From positions 1 through 64,000 of the forward strand of contig JBIKNF010000006.1 in NCBI GenBank assembly GCA_044358835.1: a stretch of 64,000 nt of DNA, read 5' to 3'. Position numbers and translations under genes: made by a program. The stretch comes from JAJTHC01 sp044358835 (GTDB lineage Bacteria > Cyanobacteriota > Vampirovibrionia > Vampirovibrionales > JAJTHC01). Below, one piece after another: positions 53,932-63,610 of the stretch. Positions within the stretch are counted from its first letter, which is position 1. The number at the start of each line of letters is the position of its first letter. Below the pieces are notes generated by a model. That model saw only the letters and a program-made list of their open reading frames with translations. It ran no database searches and was not told where the DNA came from.

Positions 53932-54931
53932 AGAATCTCTGGGTATTTCAAACAAGCATGTGCCTGTATTACTGCCTGAAGTGTTGGCGGGTTTAAATCT
54001 GCACGTGGGTAAAACCTACGTGGACGGCACCTTGGGGCTCGGCGGGCATAGTCAAGCCCTGCTAGAATGTTTACATGGCCTAGGTGAACGATCGCCTCAG
54101 TGGGTGGGGGTGGATCAAGACACACAGGCCTTAGGCATGGCTCAAAAACGCTTGGCACCTACACTCGATCGCTTTGACGAAACCACGCGGACGCATTTTG
54201 TGGAGTCTAATTATAGTCAAATCCCACAAACGCTGGCGGATTTAGGCATCACTGGCATTGATGGGGGACTGTTACTCGACTTAGGCGTGAGTTCTTTTCA
54301 GTTAGACACGGCTGAACGAGGCTTTAGTTTTATGCGTTCAGGGCCTTTGGACATGCGCATGAACCCTACGGATGAAACAACCCCCACCGCCGCAGATTTA
54401 CTCAACACCGCTTCTCAAGAAGCGTTAATCCGTATTTTTGAAGACTACGGTGAAGAAAAATTTGCTTTTCCCATTGCCAAAGCCATTGTGGAAGATCGCG
54501 CCCACACCCCGTGGCAAGACACCCTGACATTGGCCCACTTGGTAGAGCGAATCTACCGTTTGAAGCAAAAATCAGGCCGCCTTAAAGAAGCAAAACATCC
54601 GGCGACTCGGGTCTTTCAAGCCTTGCGAATGGCCGTCAATGGCGAACTAGACCATTTAGATGCCCTGTTGCACGCCTTGCCTGATTTAATGCAACCCCAG
54701 AGCCGTGTGGCCGTTATTACCTTTCATTCTTTAGAAGATCGACGCGTCAAACAACAATTCAAGCCTTGGCTACAGGGGTGCATTTGCCCGCCTCAATTCC
54801 CGATTTGCACCTGCGAAAGCACCCCTCTTTTTAAGGCGGTGAATCGTAAGGCCCTTGAAGCAGGCCACCTTGAAACAGAACGGAACCCCCGTTCACGTTC
54901 AGCCAAGTTACGCGTGTATGAGCGATTGTAA
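53924..54931 (+). CDS. rsmH: 16S rRNA (cytosine-1402-N4) methyltransferase
   Basis: 335 residues. SAM-dependent enzyme of ribosome biogenesis. Seen: HVPVLLPEVLAGL, DGTLGLGGHSQALL (SAM loop), LDLGVSSFQLD, FSFMRSGPLDMRMN, ATRVFQALRMAVN and ITFHSLEDRRVKQ. In many bacteria it starts the dcw cluster next to ftsL; here it follows dedA by an 8-base overlap and no ftsL is seen after it. Confidence 0.95.
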   Translation: MPEESLGISNKHVPVLLPEVLAGLNLHVGKTYVDGTLGLGGHSQALLECLHGLGERSPQWVGVDQDTQALGMAQKRLAPTLDRFDETTRTHFVESNYSQIPQTLADLGITGIDGGLLLDLGVSSFQLDTAERGFSFMRSGPLDMRMNPTDETTPTAADLLNTASQEALIRIFEDYGEEKFAFPIAKAIVEDRAHTPWQDTLTLAHLVERIYRLKQKSGRLKEAKHPATRVFQALRMAVNGELDHLDALLHALPDLMQPQSRVAVITFHSLEDRRVKQQFKPWLQGCICPPQFPICTCESTPLFKAVNRKALEAGHLETERNPRSRSAKLRVYERL

Positions 54932-54938
54932 ACCATTT

Positions 54939-54967
54939 TTGACAAAACACTGGGGATGTTGTACAAT
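54939..54967 (+). promoter_or_regulatory. Consensus sigma-70-type promoter
   Basis: TTGACA (54939-54944) and TACAAT (54962-54967) with a 17-base spacer. It sits just after the rsmH stop and points at the next gene, leaving a leader of about 240 bases (54975-55212) that contains no obvious gene. One of the best promoter matches in the window. Confidence 0.75.
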
Positions 54968-55212
54968 AAAGCCTTAATGTTTTGATTAGATTCACGTAAC
55001 GTTTTTTTTCTCAAATTCGACTCATCCCTTTTGCCGTCTTCTCTCGTTTTCGAATGTAACGACGCTTGGCACAATCCTCATTCCCCAAGGGTTTAATGCT
55101 GATGTGACTTTGAATCCCAAAACGTGTGTGAATGAGTTACATCCGTGTACTGAAGATCTACAAACTTCGATTCATTCATTAGGTTTTTATTATATAGGTT
55201 TTGCATAGTTGT

Positions 55213-56877
55213 ATGATGTCTATTAAGCAGTCGCCTCTTCATTACCATAGCCTTGCAAAGCCAAAAGCGGAACAAGATGAATCGCTTGAGCGAAGGGCTT
55301 CTTCGCCTTCGTTGACTCACGCGGTGAATCTGGAAACTTCTTCTAACGATGCCTTTGAATCCCAAGCCACCGTGCCTGAACAAAAAGGGAACATACGCGA
55401 AAAAGTCTCTCTAACCCAACGAATCAACCCCTTTAATCGACGAAAAAAACATCCGCAAAAACTTGAAAAGACAGAGGTGTCCCCCGAACTACTGGCCTTA
55501 GCCGCGGCGGGTTACTTGTCTACCTTGAATCCTGCTTTGGCGGCGGGGTTGGCGTCTAAAATTGACTCGCAATTCTTTTGGGACTTTACGATTTTAGATT
55601 TTGTCGGCATGGCGTTTCCGCGTATTTCACGTTCCTTGCAACGAGGGGCCGTGCCGTATGATCCCCTAAAAGATCCTGAAGCCCAAAAACGAAGCGGGCT
55701 TGACAAATGGTTCTACATTCGACGAAAAAAAACGGAAAATGCCAACTGGCCTAACTTGCGCGAAGAAATGTTGAGAGAAATCCAAGCCGCCCCAGGTTCC
55801 TTGCTGGTGCCAGCGTTAGTCTTTAGTTTACTGCCGTTGGTGAGTCGAAACAAATACCTGAGCTGGACGGGGCGTCGTAACATGTTGATGTCTGAACAAG
55901 ATTTAATGCTCGAACATCAAAACTTACAACAGTTTCTCACTGAAACGTCCCCCCCGCCCCCACGTTACTCACAAGAAGGCGCTTCATTAGAAGCCCTCGG
56001 AAAAGGCTATGTGGAACGGGTATTCAAAGGTATTTCTGAGCCTATGCGTAAGCAAAGCGTGGCGATTGAAATTAAGGGCGATGGAATAATTAACCCCTAT
56101 TATCATATGAGCGTGGGGCATTTGAAAACGCTACAAAAAGGCTTGAACGACGATGAACTATTTGGGCTTAAACAAGCGTTAAATCGCCACCCGAAACTTA
56201 ATAAAACGTCTTCGCTTTCTTTAGAAAACGTGACCTTAACACAAGTGGTTGAAGCTATTGCCGAAGTGCAAGGGAAATTGCTGGCCTTTGATGTTCAACA
56301 CGGGGCAGGCGCTATGTTCTTTAGCGCGAAACATCGTCAAGAACATGCGTTACTAACGGCTAAAATGCAGGCACTCTTCAACATTGCCGAAGCCACCGTA
56401 ATGAAAGTTAATGCCATTCATTGCCCACAGACGCGCATGCAACAAGAAATGACACACCTACCCATTATGACAGGAAGCACGTATAGCCCCAAAGCGGTTT
56501 TACACCATTTACAAATGATGGACAAAGGGCGTGATCTCATGGTGGCCACTTTCCGTCGGTTTTTTGCACAGTCAAACAACGGCAAAACCTTACAAGAAAC
56601 GCTTAGCCAATCGTTAAATACGGCCAAAGCCACCAAAGCCTTCATTACCCTAGGCTCTTTTATGTGGATGCTGGGTTGGATGTGGTACCTGTCTCACGCC
56701 ATTCAACGGGGGCGTGAATACCCCGCCAATCGCTTGGTCATGTTTAACAAGCCCACTCAAAAAAGCACGCAAGCCCCTGTTCCTTCAGAAGGCTTGCCTT
56801 TGACTAAGAAAGACGTCACCGCTGAACCTTTGAAGGTGATGCGTTCAACGCCAATTAAAGAGGGTCAAGCATCATGA
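55213..56877 (+). CDS. Large uncharacterised membrane protein, family member A
   Basis: About 554 residues. Residues 1-90 are Ser/Glu/Lys-rich and disordered. Hydrophobic segments lie near 90-130 (LALAAAGYLSTLNPALAAG), about 195-215 (LLVPALVFSLLPLVS) and about 480-505 (FITLGSFMWMLGWMWYL), with a large soluble region about 220-470. It ends in a Lys/Pro-rich tail. No homologous family recognised. It overlaps the next gene by four bases (ATGA), so they are co-translated. The ATG at 55213 (or 55216) lacks a clear ribosome-binding site. Confidence 0.6.
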   Translation: MMSIKQSPLHYHSLAKPKAEQDESLERRASSPSLTHAVNLETSSNDAFESQATVPEQKGNIREKVSLTQRINPFNRRKKHPQKLEKTEVSPELLALAAAGYLSTLNPALAAGLASKIDSQFFWDFTILDFVGMAFPRISRSLQRGAVPYDPLKDPEAQKRSGLDKWFYIRRKKTENANWPNLREEMLREIQAAPGSLLVPALVFSLLPLVSRNKYLSWTGRRNMLMSEQDLMLEHQNLQQFLTETSPPPPRYSQEGASLEALGKGYVERVFKGISEPMRKQSVAIEIKGDGIINPYYHMSVGHLKTLQKGLNDDELFGLKQALNRHPKLNKTSSLSLENVTLTQVVEAIAEVQGKLLAFDVQHGAGAMFFSAKHRQEHALLTAKMQALFNIAEATVMKVNAIHCPQTRMQQEMTHLPIMTGSTYSPKAVLHHLQMMDKGRDLMVATFRRFFAQSNNGKTLQETLSQSLNTAKATKAFITLGSFMWMLGWMWYLSHAIQRGREYPANRLVMFNKPTQKSTQAPVPSEGLPLTKKDVTAEPLKVMRSTPIKEGQAS

Positions 56878-58718
56878 AGCCCTCGAATCCCTCCACCCCA
56901 AATAACAACCTGTTCGTTAAGGCGCTGAACCATTTTTACTATCAGGATGTCAAGAGTATTCCCGTGCGCGGTCGCCACTTTGCGGATCGCTTAAACGCAC
57001 AAGCACGGAATACAAACAACTTGGCGTCTAAAACAGTGCAAAAAACAACTGCCAAAATTACGTCACTATTGACGGATAGCGTTGAATTCGCCAAATTTGA
57101 AAAAACCCCCGAACTCTTTGGTGCCACCATTCCAAAACTGCCGTTAACGTTCTTAATTTTAATGTTTTTTGGTTCCATGATGCCGGCCCGTATGCATTCA
57201 GAATACTTAAGGGCTCCAGCCCTGGATGAAAATAAAGACGGCATTGCCGAAGGACATGACTACCGTGCCATTCGAGATGTGCTGATTCGAGATGTGCTGT
57301 CTATTTCACTCTTCTTATTTGCCCTAGAACCTGTTAAACAAGCCATGCTGGCTAAAAAACAAAAAGACGGCACCTTATTTAGTTTGGGTTATAGCCCCAA
57401 GCATTCTAGTTTAATGCTCATGGACGGAAGCTTAAACCCGCGCAAGCCTAATCATTCAATTTCATACCCCAACATTGAAGAAATCTATAACCTTACGTCA
57501 CAAGCCCCCGAAACATTGGCCAAACTTGCGGCCATGCACAAAGCCAACGACAATCTCGCTAAACCTATGGAAGATTACCTTCAAGCGTACCCCCTGTGGC
57601 AGAAGGAAAATGCGTCGTTTTTAAAGGTGTTACAAGATCCCCATGCAAGCTTAGAAGAGCAAGCCAAAGCGCGTTTTATGCTTCAATTTTCAGACGCCCT
57701 AAAAACAAAAGGGCAGAGCATTTTAGCGCATACGCAAGAACTAAGAAGCGCCAAAACGCATTTACGTACCCATCTTTATGAAGCCCTAAGCGAATTAAAA
57801 CCAGCATCTGGCACAACGACGATGCGTCGACAAACCCTGAATGCCGATTCAAATACCCTCATCCGTCGCTTATTTGAACTACCAGGGCTTAAAAAAATGG
57901 AGGACGTTCAAAAATTAGATTTAGAGGCGTTAAACTCTATTTTAGAACAAGATCTTGAAGCCCTTGGTAAAACAATCAAGGTTCAAGCCTTAGTTAAACT
58001 CCCTGACGCGCAGTCGTATTTGGCGCCTGCCACCCAAAGCGCCGATTACAAAAGATTTAAAGCGGACTTAGACTTGGCCATGAAACAGGGAGATATAGGG
58101 GCCTTCCATCTCATGGCGGACAAAGCCATGAACTACCAGCATTTTATTGATGTCTGTACCCGACAAGTCCTCTCAAGTCATCCCACCTCTTCGGATGGCA
58201 AGCCCTTAAGCTACTCACACGTGTTTAACACCCTTAAAAATGAACATTTTACTCAGCTAGAAGACAGCATCGCGTCCTACAGAGCAGGGCAAAACCTCTT
58301 AGATGCGTTGAAGTCTGAACATGGAGAGGGGATCTTAACCCACTTTAAAGCCATGTATACCCATTCAGCCAATGCCATGAAACAAGTCGATGCCTTGGAT
58401 ACCAGCGTGAAGCAATTCCAACACGAGGGGGCTGGGTACTTAAAAACGTCCTTTAACTTTTTGGGTACTCAAATACCGCTCCCTGCGGTGGATTGGCTCA
58501 AGAAACAACTCAAACTCCAAACCCTTCAATCCTTAGATGTTCGACGTATTCTCTCAGAATCCGCCCGCAATATGCGTTCCCCTGTCGATTCGATCGGCTA
58601 CGTCTTTGTCGCCGCGTTTATTGGGTTTTTCCCCGTATGGTTGAATCAAGTCGTCACTGAAACGGAATATCGCCTAAAAAAAGCAAAAGACGCTCCATCA
58701 AAACATGATCCGTCTTGA
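56874..58718 (+). CDS. Large uncharacterised membrane protein, family member B
   Basis: 614 residues. Hydrophobic segments lie about 85-105 (LPLTFLILMFFGSMMPA), about 140-160 (VLSISLFLFALEP) and about 575-595 (FVAAFIGFFPVWLNQVV). The bulk (about 195-560) is helical and soluble. The last helix reads GFFPVWLN then charged TETEYRLKKAK, a pattern shared with the protein at 62537 (GVLPPLLN then TRQRIQRE). Starts in a 4-base overlap with gene A and ends before a strong terminator. Function unknown. Confidence 0.6.
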   Translation: MKPSNPSTPNNNLFVKALNHFYYQDVKSIPVRGRHFADRLNAQARNTNNLASKTVQKTTAKITSLLTDSVEFAKFEKTPELFGATIPKLPLTFLILMFFGSMMPARMHSEYLRAPALDENKDGIAEGHDYRAIRDVLIRDVLSISLFLFALEPVKQAMLAKKQKDGTLFSLGYSPKHSSLMLMDGSLNPRKPNHSISYPNIEEIYNLTSQAPETLAKLAAMHKANDNLAKPMEDYLQAYPLWQKENASFLKVLQDPHASLEEQAKARFMLQFSDALKTKGQSILAHTQELRSAKTHLRTHLYEALSELKPASGTTTMRRQTLNADSNTLIRRLFELPGLKKMEDVQKLDLEALNSILEQDLEALGKTIKVQALVKLPDAQSYLAPATQSADYKRFKADLDLAMKQGDIGAFHLMADKAMNYQHFIDVCTRQVLSSHPTSSDGKPLSYSHVFNTLKNEHFTQLEDSIASYRAGQNLLDALKSEHGEGILTHFKAMYTHSANAMKQVDALDTSVKQFQHEGAGYLKTSFNFLGTQIPLPAVDWLKKQLKLQTLQSLDVRRILSESARNMRSPVDSIGYVFVAAFIGFFPVWLNQVVTETEYRLKKAKDAPSKHDPS

Positions 58719-58775
58719 TGAGACGAAACGATCATTCCGATTATAGGAGCCTCTAAAAAAGTGGCTTCTATACAC

Positions 58776-58810
58776 AAAAAAGGGATGCCGGTTAAAGCAC
58801 CCCTTTTTTA
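58776..58810. terminator. Bidirectional terminator between the membrane-protein pair and pnp
   Basis: AAAAAAGGG (58776-58784) pairs with CCCTTTTTT (58801-58809), with TGC/GCA extending the stem. It separates the convergent stops of the membrane-protein gene and pnp and has U-runs on both sides. Confidence 0.85.
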
Positions 58811-58829
58811 AACAAGTTCAGGTAATTAC

Positions 58830-61178
58830 CTAATAACGATCGCGACCGCCTCCGCGACCGCCACGGTTTCCACCGCCACCACCTCCACGGTAGCCCCCAC
58901 GATCGGGACGCTCTTCGCGTTCAGGGCGTTCGCTGAGGGTTTCAGGCACCACGAAAGGTGCTAAACCAAAGCTGGCACGCTCTTCATCGGTCACATCTTT
59001 CATCGAAAGATTTGTACGGCCACGCTCATCAATGGCTGTTACACGAACCACGACTTCATCCCCAATGTTGACGGCATCTTCAATAATACCGACTCGACAA
59101 GGGAATTGTGAAATGTGAATCATGCCGTCTTTACCAGGAGCGAGTTGAACAAAGGCACCGATAGGGATGATGCTTTGCACTGTTCCTTTAATCAACATGC
59201 CGGGTTCAAACTTACGGGTCAAGTCTTCAATCTTCTTACGAGCCGCAGCCATGGCCACGCCGTCATTGGTTGAAATATGCACCAAACCTTCGTCGTTAAT
59301 ATCAATGGTCGCACCTGTTTCTTCAATAATGGAGCGAATCATTTTACCACCTGGCCCAATGACGGTACCAATTTGGTCTTGATCGATCTTGATGGTTTCA
59401 ATGCGAGGGGCATAAGTCGACAAGTCAGGACGAGCTTTCGGAAGGGCTTCGGCCATTTTTTGTAAAATGTGCAAACGCCCTTGACGAGCCTGTTCTAAGG
59501 CTTGACGCATTAAATCAATGGAAATACCTTGGATTTTAATATCCATTTGAAGGGCCGTAACGCCTTCGGTATTACCTGTTACTTTAAAGTCCATGTCACC
59601 CAAGAAGTCTTCAAGACCTTGAATGTCGGATAAAATAACGGATTTATCGCCTTCTTTAATCAAGCCCATGGCAATACCACCGACGACTTTTTCAATCGGC
59701 ACACCAGCATCCATTAAGGCAAGTGTCGCTCCACAGGTGGAACCCATGGACGTGGATCCGTTAGAAGCCACAACTTCACTGACGACACGCAAGGTGTAGG
59801 GAAAGTCCGCTTGTTTTGGTAAAGAAGCCGCAACCGCACGTTCAGCGAGACAACCATGCCCAATTTCACGACGACCCGCCCCACGGTTAGGACGAACTTC
59901 GCCCACACTGTAAGCAGGGAAATTGTAGTGATGCATCCAGCGTTTTTCGGTGTCAGGCTCAACGCCGTCTAAGCGTTGAAGATCACCTGGAGAGCCGAGT
60001 GTGGCGATTGAAAGCACTTGAGTGCCTCCACGCGTGAACAAGGCGGAACCATGCACACGTGGCAACACACCCACATGACATTTAATAGGACGAATTTCCT
60101 CAGAATTACGGCCATCGGCACGCACGCCTTCGTTAACGACCATGGCTCGCATGACTTTTTTCTCAAGCGATTTAAAGGATTCGCTGAAAACGGGTACATC
60201 TTGAGCTTTGATGAGGACGTTCAAGTCGTGGTCTTCACCCAACGCTTCTAAGGCTTTTTTGGCCTCTTCTTTAATCGAAGCGACCAAGTCTTTGCGTCCG
60301 TCACGATCTTCATTGTGATACGCTGCATTGACCTTGTCGTAATAATTCGCCTTCAAGAACTCAACCACAGGGCTGTTGTCAAACTCAGGGGTAAACGCTT
60401 TTACCACAGGAACCCCGCAAAGGTGAGCAAAAGCTTCTTGCGCCGCGACTTGGTTTTTAATTTCTTTATGGGCAAAATCCAAGGCTTCAATGAGTTCGTC
60501 TTCCGTGACGAAATCGGCGCCTGCTTCCACCATCATAATGGAATCTTTGGTCCCTGCAACCACAAGGTCTAAAGGACTTTCAGCCATTTGCTTGTAAGTC
60601 GGGTTCGCGATTAACGCACCGTCTACCTTCGCGACACGAACAGCACCAATAGGCCCTTGAAACGGCGCATTTTTACACAGCGTCAACGCAAAAGAAGCGG
60701 CCAAAATAGCCAAGGCATCCATGGGGTTTTCGTGATCGCTGGTCAAGCCGTTGACGACGATTTGCACATCGTTACGGAAGCCATCGGGGAAAAGAGGACG
60801 AATGGGGCGATCAATCAAACGAGAGGTTAAAATCGCTTTTTCACTCGGGCGAGCTTCACGCTTGTTGTAACCACCCGGAATACGGCCCACAGAATAGAGC
60901 TTTTCTTCGTAATCAATGAGCAATGGGAAGAAATCAATCCCAGCGCGAGGGGTTTCACTAGCCGTGGCGTTGGCCATTACAGTGGTTTCACCACATTGCA
61001 GAATAATCGAACCGCCAGCCGCACGAGAAATACGCCCTGTTTCCACGTAAACGGTTTTACCGCCAATGTCAAATTGAGCGCGTTTCATTTCAGGGTAAAA
61101 GGCGTCAAGCGTAGGGCTTTTAATACCAAATTCACCCGACTGTTGGGGGTGGGTCAAGGTTTCTTGAGACATCATCAT
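58830..61178 (-). CDS. pnp: Polynucleotide phosphorylase
   Basis: 782 residues. 3'-5' phosphorolytic exoribonuclease of RNA decay. Two RNase PH domains (about 30-560; GGYNKREARPSEKAIL, RTSLIDRPIRPLFPDG-like, and GSTSMGSTCGATLALMDAG), a KH domain with IGPGGKMIRSIIEETG, and an S1 domain (KGTVQSIIPIGAFVQLAPG). The C-terminal tail (about 745-782) is RGG/Gly-rich (GGYRGGGGGGNRGG). The N-terminus carries about 25 extra residues. Monocistronic; rpsO is not adjacent. Confidence 0.96.
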   Translation of the reverse strand: MMMSQETLTHPQQSGEFGIKSPTLDAFYPEMKRAQFDIGGKTVYVETGRISRAAGGSIILQCGETTVMANATASETPRAGIDFFPLLIDYEEKLYSVGRIPGGYNKREARPSEKAILTSRLIDRPIRPLFPDGFRNDVQIVVNGLTSDHENPMDALAILAASFALTLCKNAPFQGPIGAVRVAKVDGALIANPTYKQMAESPLDLVVAGTKDSIMMVEAGADFVTEDELIEALDFAHKEIKNQVAAQEAFAHLCGVPVVKAFTPEFDNSPVVEFLKANYYDKVNAAYHNEDRDGRKDLVASIKEEAKKALEALGEDHDLNVLIKAQDVPVFSESFKSLEKKVMRAMVVNEGVRADGRNSEEIRPIKCHVGVLPRVHGSALFTRGGTQVLSIATLGSPGDLQRLDGVEPDTEKRWMHHYNFPAYSVGEVRPNRGAGRREIGHGCLAERAVAASLPKQADFPYTLRVVSEVVASNGSTSMGSTCGATLALMDAGVPIEKVVGGIAMGLIKEGDKSVILSDIQGLEDFLGDMDFKVTGNTEGVTALQMDIKIQGISIDLMRQALEQARQGRLHILQKMAEALPKARPDLSTYAPRIETIKIDQDQIGTVIGPGGKMIRSIIEETGATIDINDEGLVHISTNDGVAMAAARKKIEDLTRKFEPGMLIKGTVQSIIPIGAFVQLAPGKDGMIHISQFPCRVGIIEDAVNIGDEVVVRVTAIDERGRTNLSMKDVTDEERASFGLAPFVVPETLSERPEREERPDRGGYRGGGGGGNRGGRGGGRDRY

Positions 61179-61310
61179 AAAATCAGAATCTACTTTCTTT
61201 ACATCAGGGCTTGCGTCGCAAACCGTTATTTATCAATCGCTTTTACACGTTGGGGATATTATACAACAGAAACATAAAGAAGTAAAACAAGGGGCTTTTT
61301 GGGGGAATGT

Positions 61311-61352
61311 ATAAAAACACCCCCATGATGCGTGGTGCATGACGGAGGCGTT
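61311..61352 (-). terminator. Terminator candidate after the 61396 gene
   Basis: Read leftward, AACGCC (complement of 61347-61352) pairs with GGTGTT (complement of 61316-61321) with further internal pairs, followed by TTTTTAT. It lies about 45 bases after the small gene's stop and before the pnp promoter region. Confidence 0.6.
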
Positions 61353-61395
61353 ATGTTTATAAAATTTAAATTAAAGTACTATTTACACTTCGCTT

Positions 61396-61910
61396 TTACA
61401 GACCCATCTCTGAGATTTTTGCTTCTTCTTCTGGAGTCAGCGGTCTCTTTGAAGGGAGAGCTAAAACGTCTTTTTTCAATGAGCTGAGATTATTTAGCAA
61501 TTGGCTAATAGGACTGCCCTTAGTCGTTGGATCTTCAAATGGAGACAATTCGGTATAACGTTGTGAATCAGCAGAAGCAGAAATAGCTAAGTAACTTTTA
61601 TGACTGGATCCTGAGCGCGTAGATTCCTTCACTATAAGAGCTCCAGGAGCAGGGTGTGCTTGGATAACTTTTATAGCAATGGTAATTTGTTTAAGTACTT
61701 CATCGATAGATGCTTGGTTAGCCATATAGCCCTTAGGCACTTCCGTGTTCGGAACTGCGATATTTGTAGCTTCTAAGGCTTGCCGAATAGCTCTTTCGAT
61801 TAAGCCTTTACCTGGAGCTAAAATCTCCATCCCCTCTCTCTGACTATTATTAGCCTTCAGAGGCTGTGCTTGCAGGCGGGGGGGGGGGCGTATCGTTGTA
61901 GTTGTAACAT
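61396..61910 (-). pseudogene. Small hypothetical gene, off-frame by one base in a C11 tract
   Basis: Read leftward, an ATG at 61910 with AAAGG ten bases upstream gives MLQLQRYAPPP, then 11 consecutive C. With 12 (or 9) C the frame would continue through RLQAQPLKANNSQREG into the long frame starting MEILAPGKG and ending SEMGL at 61396, about 171 residues. As written, the leading frame stops soon after the tract. The internal ATG at 61828-61830 has its only purine tract too close to serve as a ribosome-binding site. No domain recognised. Confidence 0.6.
61878..61888. repeat. G11 homopolymer at start of small gene
   Basis: Eleven G on the + strand, the longest homopolymer noted in the window, seven codons after the preferred ATG at 61910 of the leftward gene. 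Frame would be restored with 12 or 9 bases. It is a candidate phase-variation tract. Confidence 0.8.
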
Positions 61911-62135
61911 AATATCGTTACCTTTCTAGGGTTAATTAACGGAACATAGAGAAAAGGCAAAGGCTCATAGTTAAATAGTATAGTAAATAAAATTGATGTC
62001 AAGCCTAATAAAACGCCAAAGACGGCTCTATTCGTTCCCCCTCCATTTCACCGAGGCCCCTACAGCTTCCGTTAAAACCCGTCGAAAGAGTTCCAAAACC
62101 TTCTTCAAACCCTAGACCACGGAGGCTCCTCTATA

Positions 62136-62594
62136 ATGACGCTACTAAACGCTATGAACATTTCTTCTTCAGGCATGACGACCCATGCCCAACGCGCCCA
62201 AGTCCACGCCACGAACATGGCCAATCTAGGCACCCCCGGCTATAAACGTCAGATTCCTATTTTAAGCCAGCAAGTGCAAGTGCCGTTTGCAGACTTAATG
62301 GGCCAAGTCAACGCCGCGGCTTCAGGACTGTCTTCCAGTAGCCTCCACAATATGGCAGAATCAGGGGTGACGATGTCTGGCACGGTGAGCGATCCCAGCA
62401 AAGGCACACAGCTCTACATGCCTTACCACCCTGCTGCCGATGCCAACGGTTATGTGGAAGCTTCCACCGCGAACCCTTTAGTCGACATGGCCGATGCCTT
62501 GATGGCCAACCGCATGTTTGAAGCGAACTTGTCGGTCTACGGCATTTTAAAAAGCATGGCGTCACGATCGGTTGAGCTTGGTTCAGGCCGATAG
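62136..62594 (+). CDS. flgC: Flagellar basal-body rod protein FlgC
   Basis: 152 residues, typical of FlgC, a proximal rod subunit. The N-terminal motif MNISSSGMTTHAQRAQVHA and TNMANLGTPGYKRQ match the flagellar rod/hook family, and the C-terminal VDMADALMANRMFEANL is typical of FlgC. The usual flgB and fliE neighbours are missing. Its last 58 bases overlap the convergent membrane-protein gene. Confidence 0.9.
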   Translation: MTLLNAMNISSSGMTTHAQRAQVHATNMANLGTPGYKRQIPILSQQVQVPFADLMGQVNAAASGLSSSSLHNMAESGVTMSGTVSDPSKGTQLYMPYHPAADANGYVEASTANPLVDMADALMANRMFEANLSVYGILKSMASRSVELGSGR

Positions 62595-63610
62595 AAAGAA
62601 GTGGGTTTTGAAGGGTGAAAGCCTGGTGTAGAAGCCTTTTTGATTTGCTGTTGCTTATTTTCCCGCTGAATGCGTTGGCGCGTTAAATAGATATTCAGCA
62701 ACGGAGGCAACACCCCTAGGGCAAGTATAGAAGTAAAGGCTTCAGCCAAATAGCGTTGATTTTCTGGAGATCCGAACCATTTACTTTCTTGTGTGAACAG
62801 TTTCTTTAGAAACGGACTAACCAAAAAAGGCATGGCAAAAAAGCCAACAAGAAAAGCGGTATACTTAATGGAAAGCTCCTGCACCTCGTAAGGATCCCGA
62901 GCCGCTAAGAAATAGCCCGCATAGGAAGGAATCGACCAAAACAAAAAGGCTTTCCACCCTTCCATGCCAATGAGATCTCCATTTTTAAGCCCCAAATGTT
63001 GATTAAAGGCCTTTAAGAGTTGAGGCATCTTCGTATTTTTTTGGGCACAAGTTAGGCCAATCCCCATACTGGCCATAACACCCACACCACCGACAAGCAA
63101 ATTGCGCACAATGGCCTTTTTATATTGCTGAGACACCGATAGTTTAGAGGGTTCTGTTTTTGAAGATTCTTTTTTCTCTCCGATGATTTGAGCGTAGCTT
63201 TGATCCCCAATGCGCCACTGCGTAACAAGGTTTCGAACTTGTGACATGCTCATTAACAACGCACCCAAAGAAGAATAGAGTGCGAGGGATTTAGAAAGCT
63301 GTACCCATTCTTGAGCAACTTCTGTTTTTGGGAGATTGACGCGCTTAATAAAGGCGTCTAAGCCTTTGTTAAGCAAATACGTACTTCCAAAGGGAACAAG
63401 CGTGGTGCCGTACTGCCCAACTAATTCGTCAAAAAATTCATTTGGCGTTCGCACCAACACAACTTTAGGCGTTTCATTGCCCAAAACTTCCCTAAATAAA
63501 AGATCAGGGAGTCCACGATTAACCCTTAGGTGAGTAATAATGTTGCTTAATTTCATCATGAGAGAATCGTTACAAAAGCCTTCGTTAAAATAATGATTCA
63601 ACTCCGCCAA
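62537..63610 (-). CDS. Uncharacterised membrane protein related to the 56874 product
   Basis: 357 residues. Hydrophobic segments lie about 110-125, 170-190 (LLVGGVGVMASMGIGL), 220-240 (FLFWSIPSYAGYFLAA), 250-272 and 295-313 (ALGVLPPLLNIYLT). The last helix reads GVLPPLLNIYLT then basic TRQRIQRENK, like GFFPVWLN in the protein at 56874. The start is uncertain: TTG at 63610 or the ATG pair near 63559, neither with a strong ribosome-binding site. No known family; the 3' end overlaps flgC by 58 bases. Confidence 0.6.
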   Translation of the reverse strand: MAELNHYFNEGFCNDSLMMKLSNIITHLRVNRGLPDLLFREVLGNETPKVVLVRTPNEFFDELVGQYGTTLVPFGSTYLLNKGLDAFIKRVNLPKTEVAQEWVQLSKSLALYSSLGALLMSMSQVRNLVTQWRIGDQSYAQIIGEKKESSKTEPSKLSVSQQYKKAIVRNLLVGGVGVMASMGIGLTCAQKNTKMPQLLKAFNQHLGLKNGDLIGMEGWKAFLFWSIPSYAGYFLAARDPYEVQELSIKYTAFLVGFFAMPFLVSPFLKKLFTQESKWFGSPENQRYLAEAFTSILALGVLPPLLNIYLTRQRIQRENKQQQIKKASTPGFHPSKPTSFYRPEPSSTDRDAMLFKMP

